This document shows positions 1-9,923 of a stretch of 64,000 nucleotides of DNA, one piece after another. Each line of letters opens with the position of its first letter. The stretch's first letter is position 1. This stretch comes from Pyropia yezoensis (lineage: Eukaryota; Rhodophyta; Bangiophyceae; Bangiales; Bangiaceae), in assembly GCA_009829735.1 (NCBI GenBank), contig CM020619.1, forward strand, positions 13,259,777 through 13,323,776, written 5' to 3'. A program made the translations under genes and the position numbers. The notes beneath the pieces were generated by a model, which was not told where the DNA came from, did no database searches, and worked only from the letters and a program-made list of their open reading frames with translations.

Positions 1-1499
1 TATCTTCGTTCGACTGTGCTCAAGAAAGTAAGGATTCTATAGTAAGCAGACGGAAATAGACATTAATTTACTTCGTAATCATTATTAGACCAGTTCTTAG
101 AAATGTTAAAGGATCGTACTGTGTATATACCATGCCAGCTATTTTCTCTCATGATTTGTTGTTACATGGTCTCCCGCGAGATCTCTCGAAAGGAATCCTG
201 GCGCACTGTGTTAGCGGAGGATGGGTCGATTTCGCCCATTCAGTCAATGGAAACCCCTTGCATAAGAAGAGGGGGGTCCACAGAGAAGCTCTTACCACAT
301 GTGAATCAGTTTGGGAAGATGTGAAAGGATGACGATCATTGGCCAGTGCGGCTGGGTATCTCACGTTCTCGAATGGGAATTTACGCGCGGCACACAGGCG
401 ATGGAAGAGAGTGGTGGCACTCCAAAAGGCAACGAGCAAATTGTCTCTCTCATCGACACGTGTACAGACGGATTAGTTTGTTATCCTACGGAAGGCGACA
501 TCATGACTAGCGCTATGCTAGCCTGTGAGTGCCCATCCACAAAATACGGCAACTTTGGTACGGTTTCTCCTGCCTTTCAATGACAAGAAGTAATGAGCTT
601 ATCACGGCTACCACTCTGGACGAGTCCATAACACTAGCCGCGATCAGGACAATGTATGGGACTAATCCATCGCTTGGAGCGACGCCTGGTGTGCACGAAA
701 GGAAGCGACGTATTCCGCCCAAGCATATGGCATGTGTCTCCAAGAGAGGAAGAAAGAGATCTCGATAAAGATCAATAACTGCAAGGATCTATCCCCAGCA
801 CCATGTACTTTCTAGAGACTCTCCGGGCCTCCCGACCCAGGACGATCATGTGAATATTGTTGAATACCTCATTATAGTGCGCTTGCGGCCCAGAACACCT
901 AGGAGCATCACAGACCTAATGTTGACTGCGTCTTCCACACGCAAGACAAGTCTCGTCCCTTTAAGTAAGATAGTAGTGCTGGCATGCGCGTACCTAATTA
1001 GATGAACAAGGTCGCGTTCGTTAACCCAACAAGTTTTTTGCCGCCCGACGGGTTCATGGACAGCTCGATAAACACGTCGCAGTCTATGTCATGCACATGT
1101 CCGATGAGCTCTCTCACGCTCAATTGGCGCTTTTGTTGCTTGGCCTCCCTATCACAATGCTCATCTACCAACCAGACTCAGTTGGTGTGGATCTCCGGCG
1201 ATGTAACGAGCAGTACAGCAAGAGGAATAAGCCAAGAGGAATAAGCGTTGTGTGCGGAAATGCATTTCTCGGGCCAGCACTGCTTTCGTAGAATTGTTCA
1301 GGTGACAAGAATCTGATTTTATCAATAACCGGGACGGCAACGTCGTGGGAGCCGTTCTATAGACACGTCGAAGATGAGTAAGTCACAGAGCTAACAAGTT
1401 TTATCTCTTTTGCATCTACGTCGTTGGATATGCAGCGCAATGTCGACTTTTATGACAGTATTAACACATGTACATGCGGTTGTGTCCACTGAAGAGCAA
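1..1499. other. Spacer of moderate GC, no gene seen
   Basis: Base composition is more balanced than in most of the window. Short open frames occur on both strands but none shows a domain, a sensible start or codon bias like the genes further right. I see no RNA gene here. Confidence 0.5.
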
Positions 1500-2450
1500 T
1501 GCCCCTCCCTGTGCGCCCATTGGCGGCGGTGCCCGCGTCAGCACCTCCTTCAAAAACTCCCAGGTCTAAACGCCCCCTCCCCGTCAGCAAGGGGTGAAGA
1601 CCCCGGTGCCGTCAATAAAACCATGACGCCGTCAAACCCCTTTTGGAGCCAAAATCCTATCCCGGTGCCGTCAGAACCCGGTGCCGTCGAAACGACGGTG
1701 GAATCAAAACCCCGGTGGCGTCAAAAAAAAAAAAAAAAAAAACTGGTAGCGTCAAAACTCCTGTTCCGTCAAATCCCCGGTCGTGTCAAAAGCTATTGGA
1801 GTCATAAACCCCAATGGCGTCAGAACGCCCCGCCAAAATGCGCCCTCCCCTTCAGCCAGGCGCCATAATGCCGGTGGGGTCAAAATGCCCCGGCGCTGTC
1901 AAACCTACGGTGCCGTCAAAACTACGGTGCCGTCAAAACCCCTGTGGCGTCAAAACCCCGGAAGCGTAGAATCCCTGGTGTCGTCAAAGCCCTTGTCGGG
2001 TCAAAACGCCGGTGGATTCAAAAACCTCGGTGGCGTCAAAGCGCGCCGTCAACTTGCTCTCTGTTCATCAGGAAGGCGTCAGAACCCGGGTGTCTTAAAA
2101 AAACTACGGTGCCATAAAAAATCCCGGTGCCCTCAATACCATGGTGGAGTCAAAACCCTGGTGGCGTCAAAATCATGTTGGAGGCAACATCCCAGTGCCA
2201 TCTAAAACGCCCAGTCAAATTGCGCCCTCCACTCCAGCCAGGCGTCAAAACTCCTGTGGCGTCAACACACCCGTAGCGTCAAAAATTCCCGGTGCCGTCG
2301 AAACCCCTGAGGTGTCAAAATCCAAGTGCCATCATAACCCCAGTGGCTTAAAACCCGGGTGGCTTCGAACTCTCGGTCGAGTCAATTCCCCGGTACAGTC
2401 AATCAAAAACCCCACGTCAAAACGCCTCCTCACCTCCGGCCAAGGGCTCC
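1500..2450. repeat. Degenerate minisatellite, core gtcaaaaccccggtgcc
   Basis: About fifty imperfect copies of a 15-20 bp unit built on gtcaaaac plus ccggtgcc run through this stretch, with insertions such as an A19 run near 1723-1742 and a few longer non-repeat inserts (gcgccctcccc...agccaggcg, seen three times). Unit length varies, so no frame is kept and the open frames across it are by-products of the repeat. The copies are diverged, so the array is old. Confidence 0.8.
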
Positions 2451-3826
2451 CCTTCCCCGCGCAGCGGGGCTAGGACCCGGTACCTAGTGTTGCGGGTCCG
2501 CACGTGCGCGCACTGTCAAATGAGTGCTTGCAGGCCCCCGGGGACTTGGCTTTTCGACATTGCACGATGTAAAGTTTTACATTGCATCCTCTGCACGCCA
2601 CGGAATCAAATAATCGTTGCACGGTGCGCATATTTTGAAGCGCGGTCCGTGTTGCGCAGAACACGGAACCTGCGGCCGCATGCACAACACTTGCATGATG
2701 TGCCGGTTGGGTGCACACTCTGCTGGGTATCTGGGTGGCGATCTCCGTCGGAAAGAAGGACACGAGTGAAGAGGCACCAGTCTGCAGGCCCAGCTGCACA
2801 GAGCCCATGTTTTAAGGTGCTTAAAAGGGAAGAACGGTGCATATGCAAACATGTGGCCTGCTCGCGGTCTGCAGAGTCTTGCGGCGAACGTGGATCGAAC
2901 TGCCGGTGCTCAAAATGTCGGGGCAGTGCATCGGCCGAGCGCTGCAGGTCAAAATGCAAACTCGCGCATTCTTTGTGAACGGCGACGTGCGACATCGTGC
3001 TAGAAACAGGCGTTCTCGGCCGGGGCAGCACGAATATGACTGTTCTTTGCACGAAAAGATTGGCCGTGTCGTCCTCATTACGGTCGTCGAGGTGAGAGAA
3101 TAAGAAGGACAAGGAGCAAGGTCGTAGCGCCGCCGTGCGCGTTTTTGCACGTGGAAATCGCCCTTTGCGGTTTGCTAATTTTTGCGATTTTTATTGAGAC
3201 AGTTTAACAACTCAATTCCAACGCAACGTTAGCTTTACGGGATCGGCCGCGCGCATGCCCGTGTCACGTCCCGTGAACGATTCCGCCACGCAATTGCCAA
3301 AACTGCCTAAGATTTACATAGTTGACGGGCAGATGACGGCCTGCGTCAACCTGGTCAGAGCGGCAGGTGCAGCGGTGCACCTGTGCCGCAGCGGGGAGGA
3401 TGGTCCTGGGCTGTTGTGAGGCGCATCCCAGCGCATACATGTGCATACATATATACGCAACGAGGCGAGCTCCATGGCCGGTTGCCGCCCGGGTCGGAGT
3501 TTGCGGGGCGGGTTGTGTAGGGCGAGAGCAAGGATGGTGCCCCAAGGGAGCTGTTGACCCGTTGTGCCTGTGCTTGCATGCACAGACGCGGCGCACGCTC
3601 GCTGTGTGATGCCCCTGGTGGGCTGCACGGCCGTGGATTTTGTTGCCGGCGGGCCATGGAGCCATCCGTGGTGTAGTCTCTGCCCGGGGGCGCAGGCAGC
3701 GTCTGCCTGGGGGGCGGCGTCGGCACGCACGCTCATAGTCTGTTGAGGGCCGCCGGGGCGCCGTGCCCATCGTCGACCGTGGGCGGGGGCTTGAGCGGCT
3801 GCGGGTGCGTGCGCGGGCGTGGCACC
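2451..3826. other. Spacer upstream of the NB-ARC gene
   Basis: No recognisable gene. A short A+T-rich patch at about 3168-3235 is the likeliest place for promoter elements of the downstream NB-ARC gene, but no clear TATA box is visible. A 16-bp near-palindrome (atgtaaagttttacat) lies near 2569-2584. Confidence 0.35.
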
Positions 3827-6805
3827 ATGTCTAACTCCTCTCCCCCGTCGCTGTCGCTGTCGACCGCGTATGGCCTGCCGGCAGTAGACGATGCCGCCGC
3901 GTGGGAGCGGCTGATGCGACCGTGCACGGGGCGCCTGCAGCTGGTCGAAGCTCCCGGGCTGTGGCGTGGTGGTCTCGCGTCGCGCCGACCCCTCTCCAAG
4001 TTACAGCCTGTCACGGTGTGGGTGCACTGCGGGGTGCACTACCAGCCTGCGGCTAGGGTCGGCGCGGCGTGGGCATGCACGCCGCCCATTCCGGGTGACC
4101 TGCCGGCGGTGGCCGCCGCCAATACGAGGTTTGGCTTTTTTGCGCTGCGCCGGGACCCCCCGGGCGCCTTGCCCAGCGCCCACGTGCGCGTTTTTTGTGC
4201 TGGGCCTGCCGACGGCTTGCACGGCCTGGACGGGTGGTGGGGCGTGGAGCTGGCCGCCACTGCGGGTGTGGGCCACCAGCCTCTTCGGCTGTGTGCGGGA
4301 TCGCGGTCAGTCGCGGAGGCGTGGGCGCACGAGCTGCGTGCGCGCTCCGCGCCGCTGTCCGCTGTTTGGTCATGCGTCGGGGGTATGGTGGTTGGTCGTT
4401 CCGAGGGCGGCATGGTCCACAACGCGGCGTGCGGCGAGTCCGACGAGGTCACTTTGCCGTTGGCGGTAGCGGTTTTTCGAGACGGCGCGCGGCGGGTGCT
4501 GGCCAGTGACGTCGTGTCTGACGTCGCGGGCGTGGTGACGGCCGTGGTCCAGCCTGACGCGTACGACTTGGCCGTTGCCGCCGGGCCGGTCGTGGGCGTC
4601 GCCCTCGGGGCGCTGTTGTTTGCGCTACGGGTGCTGGTGTCTGCGCGGTCGGTTTTCCAGGTAGCAGCAGGGGTGTCAGCGGACTTGGAAGAGCTTCACG
4701 GCAAGTTGATGGAGCACGTACTGCCGTCCCTGCAGTCGTTGCCTGACGACCAAACTGTTGGCGCGGTGGCTCTGCAAGACAAGCTGGGGCACCTGGTGGC
4801 GGACGCGGAAGTGCTGGCAGGGGAGCTGCACCACCTGGTGCGGTCTCGTCGGCAGCGGGCTCGTGTGGCCTTCCGCGCTGCCCACCGGGGCGGCGTCGTG
4901 GGCAGCGACTTTTACGCTCGCCTCGGGGCGGCACGGCGCAGCGCCGACGAACTGGTGCGGCTGATCCAGCTGGGGCTTCAGCGCCGCAGCGTCGAGGTTG
5001 CCTTGCAGACGCGGCAGGCTGTGGAGGCGGCCTCTCTCCACGCGTCGGCGCTCAAAGCGGTGCGGAGGGAGCTCCCCCAGCTGCCGCCAAACATTTTCAA
5101 CCGCTGGGACGACCCAGAGCTGCCGGCAGCACGGCTATACACGGTTGTCATAAAATCCGACTCGACCACATGTGCGGCGGTCGGGGCGCATGGGCAGGGC
5201 GGGGTGGGCAAGACGCTCTCGTGCTTGCTCGTCGCGCACCGGATTGCGGAGGAGGCGGACGGGCGACGACGGTTTCCCGACGGCGTGCACTGGGTGCAGC
5301 TTTCGCAAGACAGTGCTGTTGGAGACGTGAAGCAGCGCGTGTGCGATTTGGCAACCTCCTTGTCCGGTCAGCACGTTGTGGCCAACGAGCTGGACGTAGC
5401 GGTTGGGTACTTGCGGGCGACGCTGCAGGCCAAGTCGTGCCTGTTAATCGTGGACGACGTTTGGGACGACCAGTGGGCGGCCACTTTTATTAGCGCCGTA
5501 CGGACGTCGGCTGGGTCGTGCCTGCTCTTCTCAACGCGGCGCGTGGATATTGCTGCGCGGACGGGCGTGTCTACCTCGGTTCTGGTGGACATGCGCGAAG
5601 GGGCGAGTGCAACAGGCGTGTTGCTGGTACACGCCGAGGCTGGTGGTACGACCTGGGCGGACAAGACTGATGAGCTTGTGCAGCGCGCTGTCTCGGTGTG
5701 CGGTGGGTTGGCGCTGGCGCTGGTGGTAATGGGGTCACTCGTGCGCGAGCGCGGGTGGGTCTCGGCGGTGGACCTCGTCCACCAGCAGCGGGACGCGCTT
5801 CCCTCCAAGAGTCTCCCGGTCGAGGCCAACTATCAGCTGTCCCTTCGGGCGTGCCTGCTGGCAAGCTACCGGGCACTGGGTGTCGGTGTGGACGCCGCTG
5901 AGCAGCAGCTGTGGCACGCGCGCTTCCAGGCGCTGTGTGTTGTGCGGCCCAAGGAGCAGCTTCCCCGAGATGCGCTAGCGGCGCTGTGGGGAGAGGACGA
6001 CCCAGAGGTAGTGCGGCAGATCGGGAGGACGCTGCAAGATCGGTCGCTGGTGACGCTACGCGGCGACGAGGCAGATGGCACGCTCTCTCTCTCCCTGCAC
6101 GACCTTGTGATTGAGTTTCTTTCGTATCCGGGCCTAATGAGCCAGGTGCAGCGGGAAGAAGTGCACATCAAGATGGTGGCCAAGTATTGTGAACGCAACC
6201 GCATTGGTGATTCTACTTGGACGCCGGCGCCTGCCGGGGCCAGCTGCGTGACCGTACGGAAGCTGTGGGAGCTACCATCAGACGGATATGTTGAGCTCGC
6301 TCTGCCTCGGCTACTGTGTGCTGGTGGCGCTCTTGGCCGTTTGGAGCTTCTTGCGCTTTTGTTTCACTGGCGCTTCGTGGCCTGGCGGGTGAAGGTTGGC
6401 AATGGCTCCTGTACCGTCTATCGCACGGACGCGCTTGTGAATGACACGATGTGCGTCGATGGTTTGGACCGGGTGGCTACTGTGATTGAGGGGGCGCTCG
6501 TGTACCCAGACCGTTCAGCGCTCTCGGAGCGTTTGCAACAAGCTGCGTGGGAGGTGTGGGAGCGGTTTGCCAGGCTGCCGCATGCCGCCGATGGCGAAGC
6601 CGAGGCGCGTCTGATGCCGTTGCTGGTGTCCACTGCGCGGTCATACCTGCAGAAGCCAACCATTGAGCTGTACGGAGCGTCACGCCTTCGCTTGCCGCAG
6701 GAGCGTCGCGTGTTTGGGTGCAACAGCGGTGTGCGGAGCGTGTGCAGCACTGTCAACCCAGACGGAGGCGCTTGTTTTATCGCTGGCCTGGCGTCGGGAA
6801 GCTGA
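3827..6805 (+). CDS. NB-ARC (STAND) ATPase, N-terminal and nucleotide-binding part of an NB-ARC/WD40 protein
   Basis: This is the switch half of an Apaf-1-like signal-transduction ATPase: NB-ARC proteins bind ADP/ATP and oligomerise when the C-terminal sensor detects a ligand. The start chosen is the ATG at 3827 in the good context caccATG; the frame is open further upstream but has only a TTG there. Visible motifs are the P-loop GQGGVGKT (about residues 456-463), kinase-2 LLIVDDVWD (about 540), RNBS-B LLFSTRR (about 566), the GLPL-like CGGLALAL (about 625) and an LHD variant of the MHD motif, LHDLVIEFL (about 757). Residues 1-250 are unrecognised; about 253-274 form a hydrophobic segment followed by a mainly helical region to about 430, which might be a HeLo/MLKL-like bundle (inference). 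The frame ends at 6805 in the middle of a WD40-type strand, and the next frame continues it directly, so this is one protein with the following entry. Confidence 0.85.
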   Translation: MSNSSPPSLSLSTAYGLPAVDDAAAWERLMRPCTGRLQLVEAPGLWRGGLASRRPLSKLQPVTVWVHCGVHYQPAARVGAAWACTPPIPGDLPAVAAANTRFGFFALRRDPPGALPSAHVRVFCAGPADGLHGLDGWWGVELAATAGVGHQPLRLCAGSRSVAEAWAHELRARSAPLSAVWSCVGGMVVGRSEGGMVHNAACGESDEVTLPLAVAVFRDGARRVLASDVVSDVAGVVTAVVQPDAYDLAVAAGPVVGVALGALLFALRVLVSARSVFQVAAGVSADLEELHGKLMEHVLPSLQSLPDDQTVGAVALQDKLGHLVADAEVLAGELHHLVRSRRQRARVAFRAAHRGGVVGSDFYARLGAARRSADELVRLIQLGLQRRSVEVALQTRQAVEAASLHASALKAVRRELPQLPPNIFNRWDDPELPAARLYTVVIKSDSTTCAAVGAHGQGGVGKTLSCLLVAHRIAEEADGRRRFPDGVHWVQLSQDSAVGDVKQRVCDLATSLSGQHVVANELDVAVGYLRATLQAKSCLLIVDDVWDDQWAATFISAVRTSAGSCLLFSTRRVDIAARTGVSTSVLVDMREGASATGVLLVHAEAGGTTWADKTDELVQRAVSVCGGLALALVVMGSLVRERGWVSAVDLVHQQRDALPSKSLPVEANYQLSLRACLLASYRALGVGVDAAEQQLWHARFQALCVVRPKEQLPRDALAALWGEDDPEVVRQIGRTLQDRSLVTLRGDEADGTLSLSLHDLVIEFLSYPGLMSQVQREEVHIKMVAKYCERNRIGDSTWTPAPAGASCVTVRKLWELPSDGYVELALPRLLCAGGALGRLELLALLFHWRFVAWRVKVGNGSCTVYRTDALVNDTMCVDGLDRVATVIEGALVYPDRSALSERLQQAAWEVWERFARLPHAADGEAEARLMPLLVSTARSYLQKPTIELYGASRLRLPQERRVFGCNSGVRSVCSTVNPDGGACFIAGLASGS

Positions 6806-9800
6806 AATGCTGGGAAGAGCGCAGTGGCAAGTGTGCTGAGGTTTGGGACGGCCACACCGGCCCGGTGACATGCACGGTGGTGGTGGACGGAGGCGGGAGC
6901 AACGGCGGGGGGCGCGTCGTGTCCGGGTCGACCGATCGCACGCTGCGGGTGTGGGATGTGAGCCGGGCCAAGTGCGTGACGGAACTTCATGGCCATACCC
7001 GCGAGGTGGAGTGCTTGGTGGTGCTGGACAGTGGCGAGAGCGATGGTGCGGGTCGCGTCGTGTCGGGTTCGCTTGACATGACCGTGCGTGTGTGGGACCT
7101 GAGCAGCGGTGAGTGCATTGCGGTGCTGCGTGGCCACGCCGACGCGGTGATGTGCTTGGCGGTTTTGGATGGCGGCGGGGGCTACGGCGGGGGGCGAGTC
7201 GTCTCCGCGTCGGCCGACCACTGTGTGCGGGTGTGGAATGTGAACCGCGGCACGTGTACTGCTGTGCTGGAGGGCCACGTGGGCTTGGTCGGTTGCTTAG
7301 CGGTGCTGACTGGCGATGGCAGCCTCGGCACGGGGTGGATTGTGTCGGCGTCGCATGACCGCAGTGTGCGGGTATGGGACGACAGCGGCAAGTGCCTGGC
7401 GGCTTTGACTGGCCACGAGGACCGTGTGGTTTGCTTGGCAGCCCTGGACGGTTGTGAAAGCGGTGGCAGGCGGCGCGTTGTGTCCGGGTCGGCCGACCGC
7501 ACTTTGCGGGTGTGGGATGTGGTTAGCGGCGTATGTATCGCGGTGTTGGAGGGCCATACGGGCCCGGTACTCGGCGTGAGGGCGCTGTACCGTAGCAGGA
7601 GCTGCGGCGCACCACAGGTTGTGTCGGGGTCGGCGGACTACACCGTTCGTGTGTGGGACGTAGATCGCGGCTTGTGCGCGGCGGGTGCTGCACGGCCATA
7701 CGGAGTGGGTAAGGTGCTTAGTCGTGCTAGACCGCGGCGGGAGCGGTGGGGGCCGTAGCAGCAGCGGTTGGAGCGGCGGCGGCGTGAGCAGCGTCGGCGT
7801 CAGCAGTGGCGGCGATAGCAGCGGTGGGCTGGTCGTGTCGGGGTCCCACGACCACACGATGCGGGTTTGGGAGGCGGATAGTGGCGAGCACCTGACGGTG
7901 CTGGAGCGCTGCTCTGGTTTGGTGGGATGCTTGGCGTTCCTGCACGATGATGGGAGCAGTGGTGCTGCTGGTCGTGTTGTTTCCGGGTCAGCCGACCACA
8001 GTGTGAGGGTGTGGGAGGTGGACAGCGGACAGTGTGTGGCGATCCTGAACGGCCACACCTCATTGAGTTCTTTGGCTGTACTCCACGGTGGCGGGTGCCA
8101 CGGCAGGGGACGGGTCNNNNNNNNNNNNNNNNNNNNNNNNNNNNNNNNNNNNNNNNNNNNNNNNNNNNNNNNNNNNNNNNNNNNNNNNNNNNNNNNNNNN
8201 NNNNNNNNNNNNNNNNNNNNNNNNNNNNNNNNNNNNNNNNNNNNNNNNNNNNNNNNNNNNNNNNNNNNNNNNNNNNNNNNNNNNNNNNNNNNNNNNNNNN
8301 NNNNNNNNNNNNNNNNNNNNNNNNNNNNNNNNNNNNNNNNNNNNNNNNNNNNNNNNNNNNNNNNNNNNNNNNNNNNNNNNNNNNNNNNNNNNNNNNNNNN
8401 NNNNNNNNNNNNNNNNNNNNNNNNNNNNNNNNNNNNNNNNNNNNNNNNNNNNNNNNNNNNNNNNNNNNNNNNNNNNNNNNNNNNNNNNNNNNNNNNNNNN
8501 NNNNNNNNNNNNNNNNNNNNNNNNNNNNNNNNNNNNNNNNNNNNNNNNNNNNNNNNNNNNNNNNNNNNNNNNNNNNNNNNNNNNNNNNNNNNNNNNNNNN
8601 NNNNNNNNNNNNNNNNACACCGTTCGTGTGTGGGACGTAGATCGCGGCTTGTGCGCGGCGGTGCTGCACGGCCATACGGAGTGGGTAAGGTGCTTAGTCG
8701 TGCTAGACCGCGGTGGGAGCGGTGGGGGCCGTAGCAGCAGCGGTTGGAGCGGCGGCGGCGTGAGCAGCGTCGGCGTCAGCAGTGGCGGCGATAGCAGCGG
8801 TGGGCTGGTCGTGTCGGGGTCCCACGACCACACGATGCGGGTTTGGGAGGCGGATAGTGGCGAGCACCTGACGGTGCTGGAGCGCTGCTCTGGTTTGGTG
8901 GGATGCTTGGCGTTCCTGCACGATGATGGGAGCAGTGGTGCTGCTGGTCGTGTTGTTTCCGGGTCAGCCCGACCACAGTGTGAGGGTGTGGGAGGTGGAC
9001 AGCGGACAGTGTGTGGCGATCCTGAACGGCCACACCTCATTGAGTTCTTTGGCTGTACTCCACGGTGGCGGGTGCCACGGCAGGGGACGGGTCGTGACTG
9101 GATCTCGCGACCACTTTGTTAGGGTATGGGACGTGGACAGCGAACAGTGCCTGGCGGTACTGAGCGGCCACACCCCGCGAGGTAGAGTGCTTGGCAGTGC
9201 TGGACGGCGGCGCCGATGATGGCTCCGCGTGCGTCGTGTCGGGATCGCACGACCGCAGCATGCGGGTGTGGGACTTGAGCAGTGGCCGGTGCGTATCAGT
9301 GCTGAGCGGCCACACCGGCGCGGTGATGTGCTTGGCAGCACTGGGCGGCGTGGGCGCGACGGCGGGTTGCGTGTCGTGTCGGGATCGCGCGACCAGAGAG
9401 TACGGGTTTGGGATCTGAGCAGCGGAGCGTGCGTGGCGGAGCTGCACGGCCACACCCGACTGGGTAATGTGCTTGGCTGTTCTGGAAGGCGGTGGGCGCG
9501 ACGGCGGGCCACTCGTTGTATCAGGGTCGAAGGACCGCACGATGCGGGTGTGGGACCTTGACGTTGGCAGGTGCGTGGCTGTGGTCCAGTGCCGCACGAG
9601 CCCGGTCACATGCTTTGGGACGGCGGGTCGTGGACGGCGCCCGCCCGGCGACGCTTTCACGTGGCCCGCTGCCACTGGGAGTACGCGCGGCAGCTGACTC
9701 GGGCGCACCGTCCTGGGCCGGCGGCTGTTTCCTGTTGGACCAGCGATGCAGGTGTGCGTTCGTCGACATCCGTTGTGACGCCGGCCGCTGGTCTGCCCAG

Positions 9801-9923
9801 CTGCGCTACGTTCCCGCCCCGCCGGGGGCGTCTGCCATGTGCGGCGTGTCACCCAGCGTGCTTGCATGGGGCACCAAGGACGGCCATGTCTACTTCGGCC
9901 GCCGGACGGATCCGCCAGCGTGA
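6781..9923 (+). CDS. WD40 double-propeller C-terminal half of the NB-ARC protein (frame broken)
   Basis: About 13 WD40 units of roughly 43 residues follow one another, each with a GH dipeptide, a Gly-rich loop and an SGS-D-RVWD strand; thirteen to fourteen blades would make two seven-bladed propellers as in Apaf-1-type sensors (inference). The reading frame changes near 6800, 7682, 8969, 9175, 9370, 9460 and 9612, and a 500-N gap lies inside. Two of the changes are single extra bases in the two copies of a 477-bp sequence flanking the gap and look like contig-end errors; the others could be errors or real decay. The last segment, ending at 9923 with an AWGTKDGHVYFG motif, reads as a propeller closing strand. 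If the shifts are real the gene is a pseudogene; the unbroken WD40 pattern across all frames argues for recent loss or assembly error. Confidence 0.75.
7640..8116. repeat. Left copy of a 477-bp duplication flanking the first gap
   Basis: This segment recurs at 8617-9093 immediately after the N run. The left copy carries one extra G near 7682, the right copy one extra C near 8969, and there is one substitution (7736 c, 8710 t). It codes for three WD40 units. Confidence 0.9.
8117..8616. other. Assembly gap, exactly 500 N
   Basis: The round size marks a placeholder gap of unknown true length. Because both sides carry the same 477 bp, the real gap may be negative: the two contigs probably overlap. 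Confidence 0.95.
8617..9093. repeat. Right copy of the 477-bp duplication flanking the first gap
   Basis: It matches 7640-8116 end to end with two 1-base indels and one visible substitution. It starts at the first base after the gap, as expected for unmerged contig ends rather than a biological tandem repeat. Confidence 0.9.

Noticed and set aside
2487-3150. Overlapping 90-170 codon frames on both strands
   Set aside because: They have no motif and each is as good as its antisense partner; probably chance.
3743-3826. Longer N-terminus of the NB-ARC protein
   Set aside because: The upstream frame begins with TTG only; the first ATG, in good context, is at 3827.
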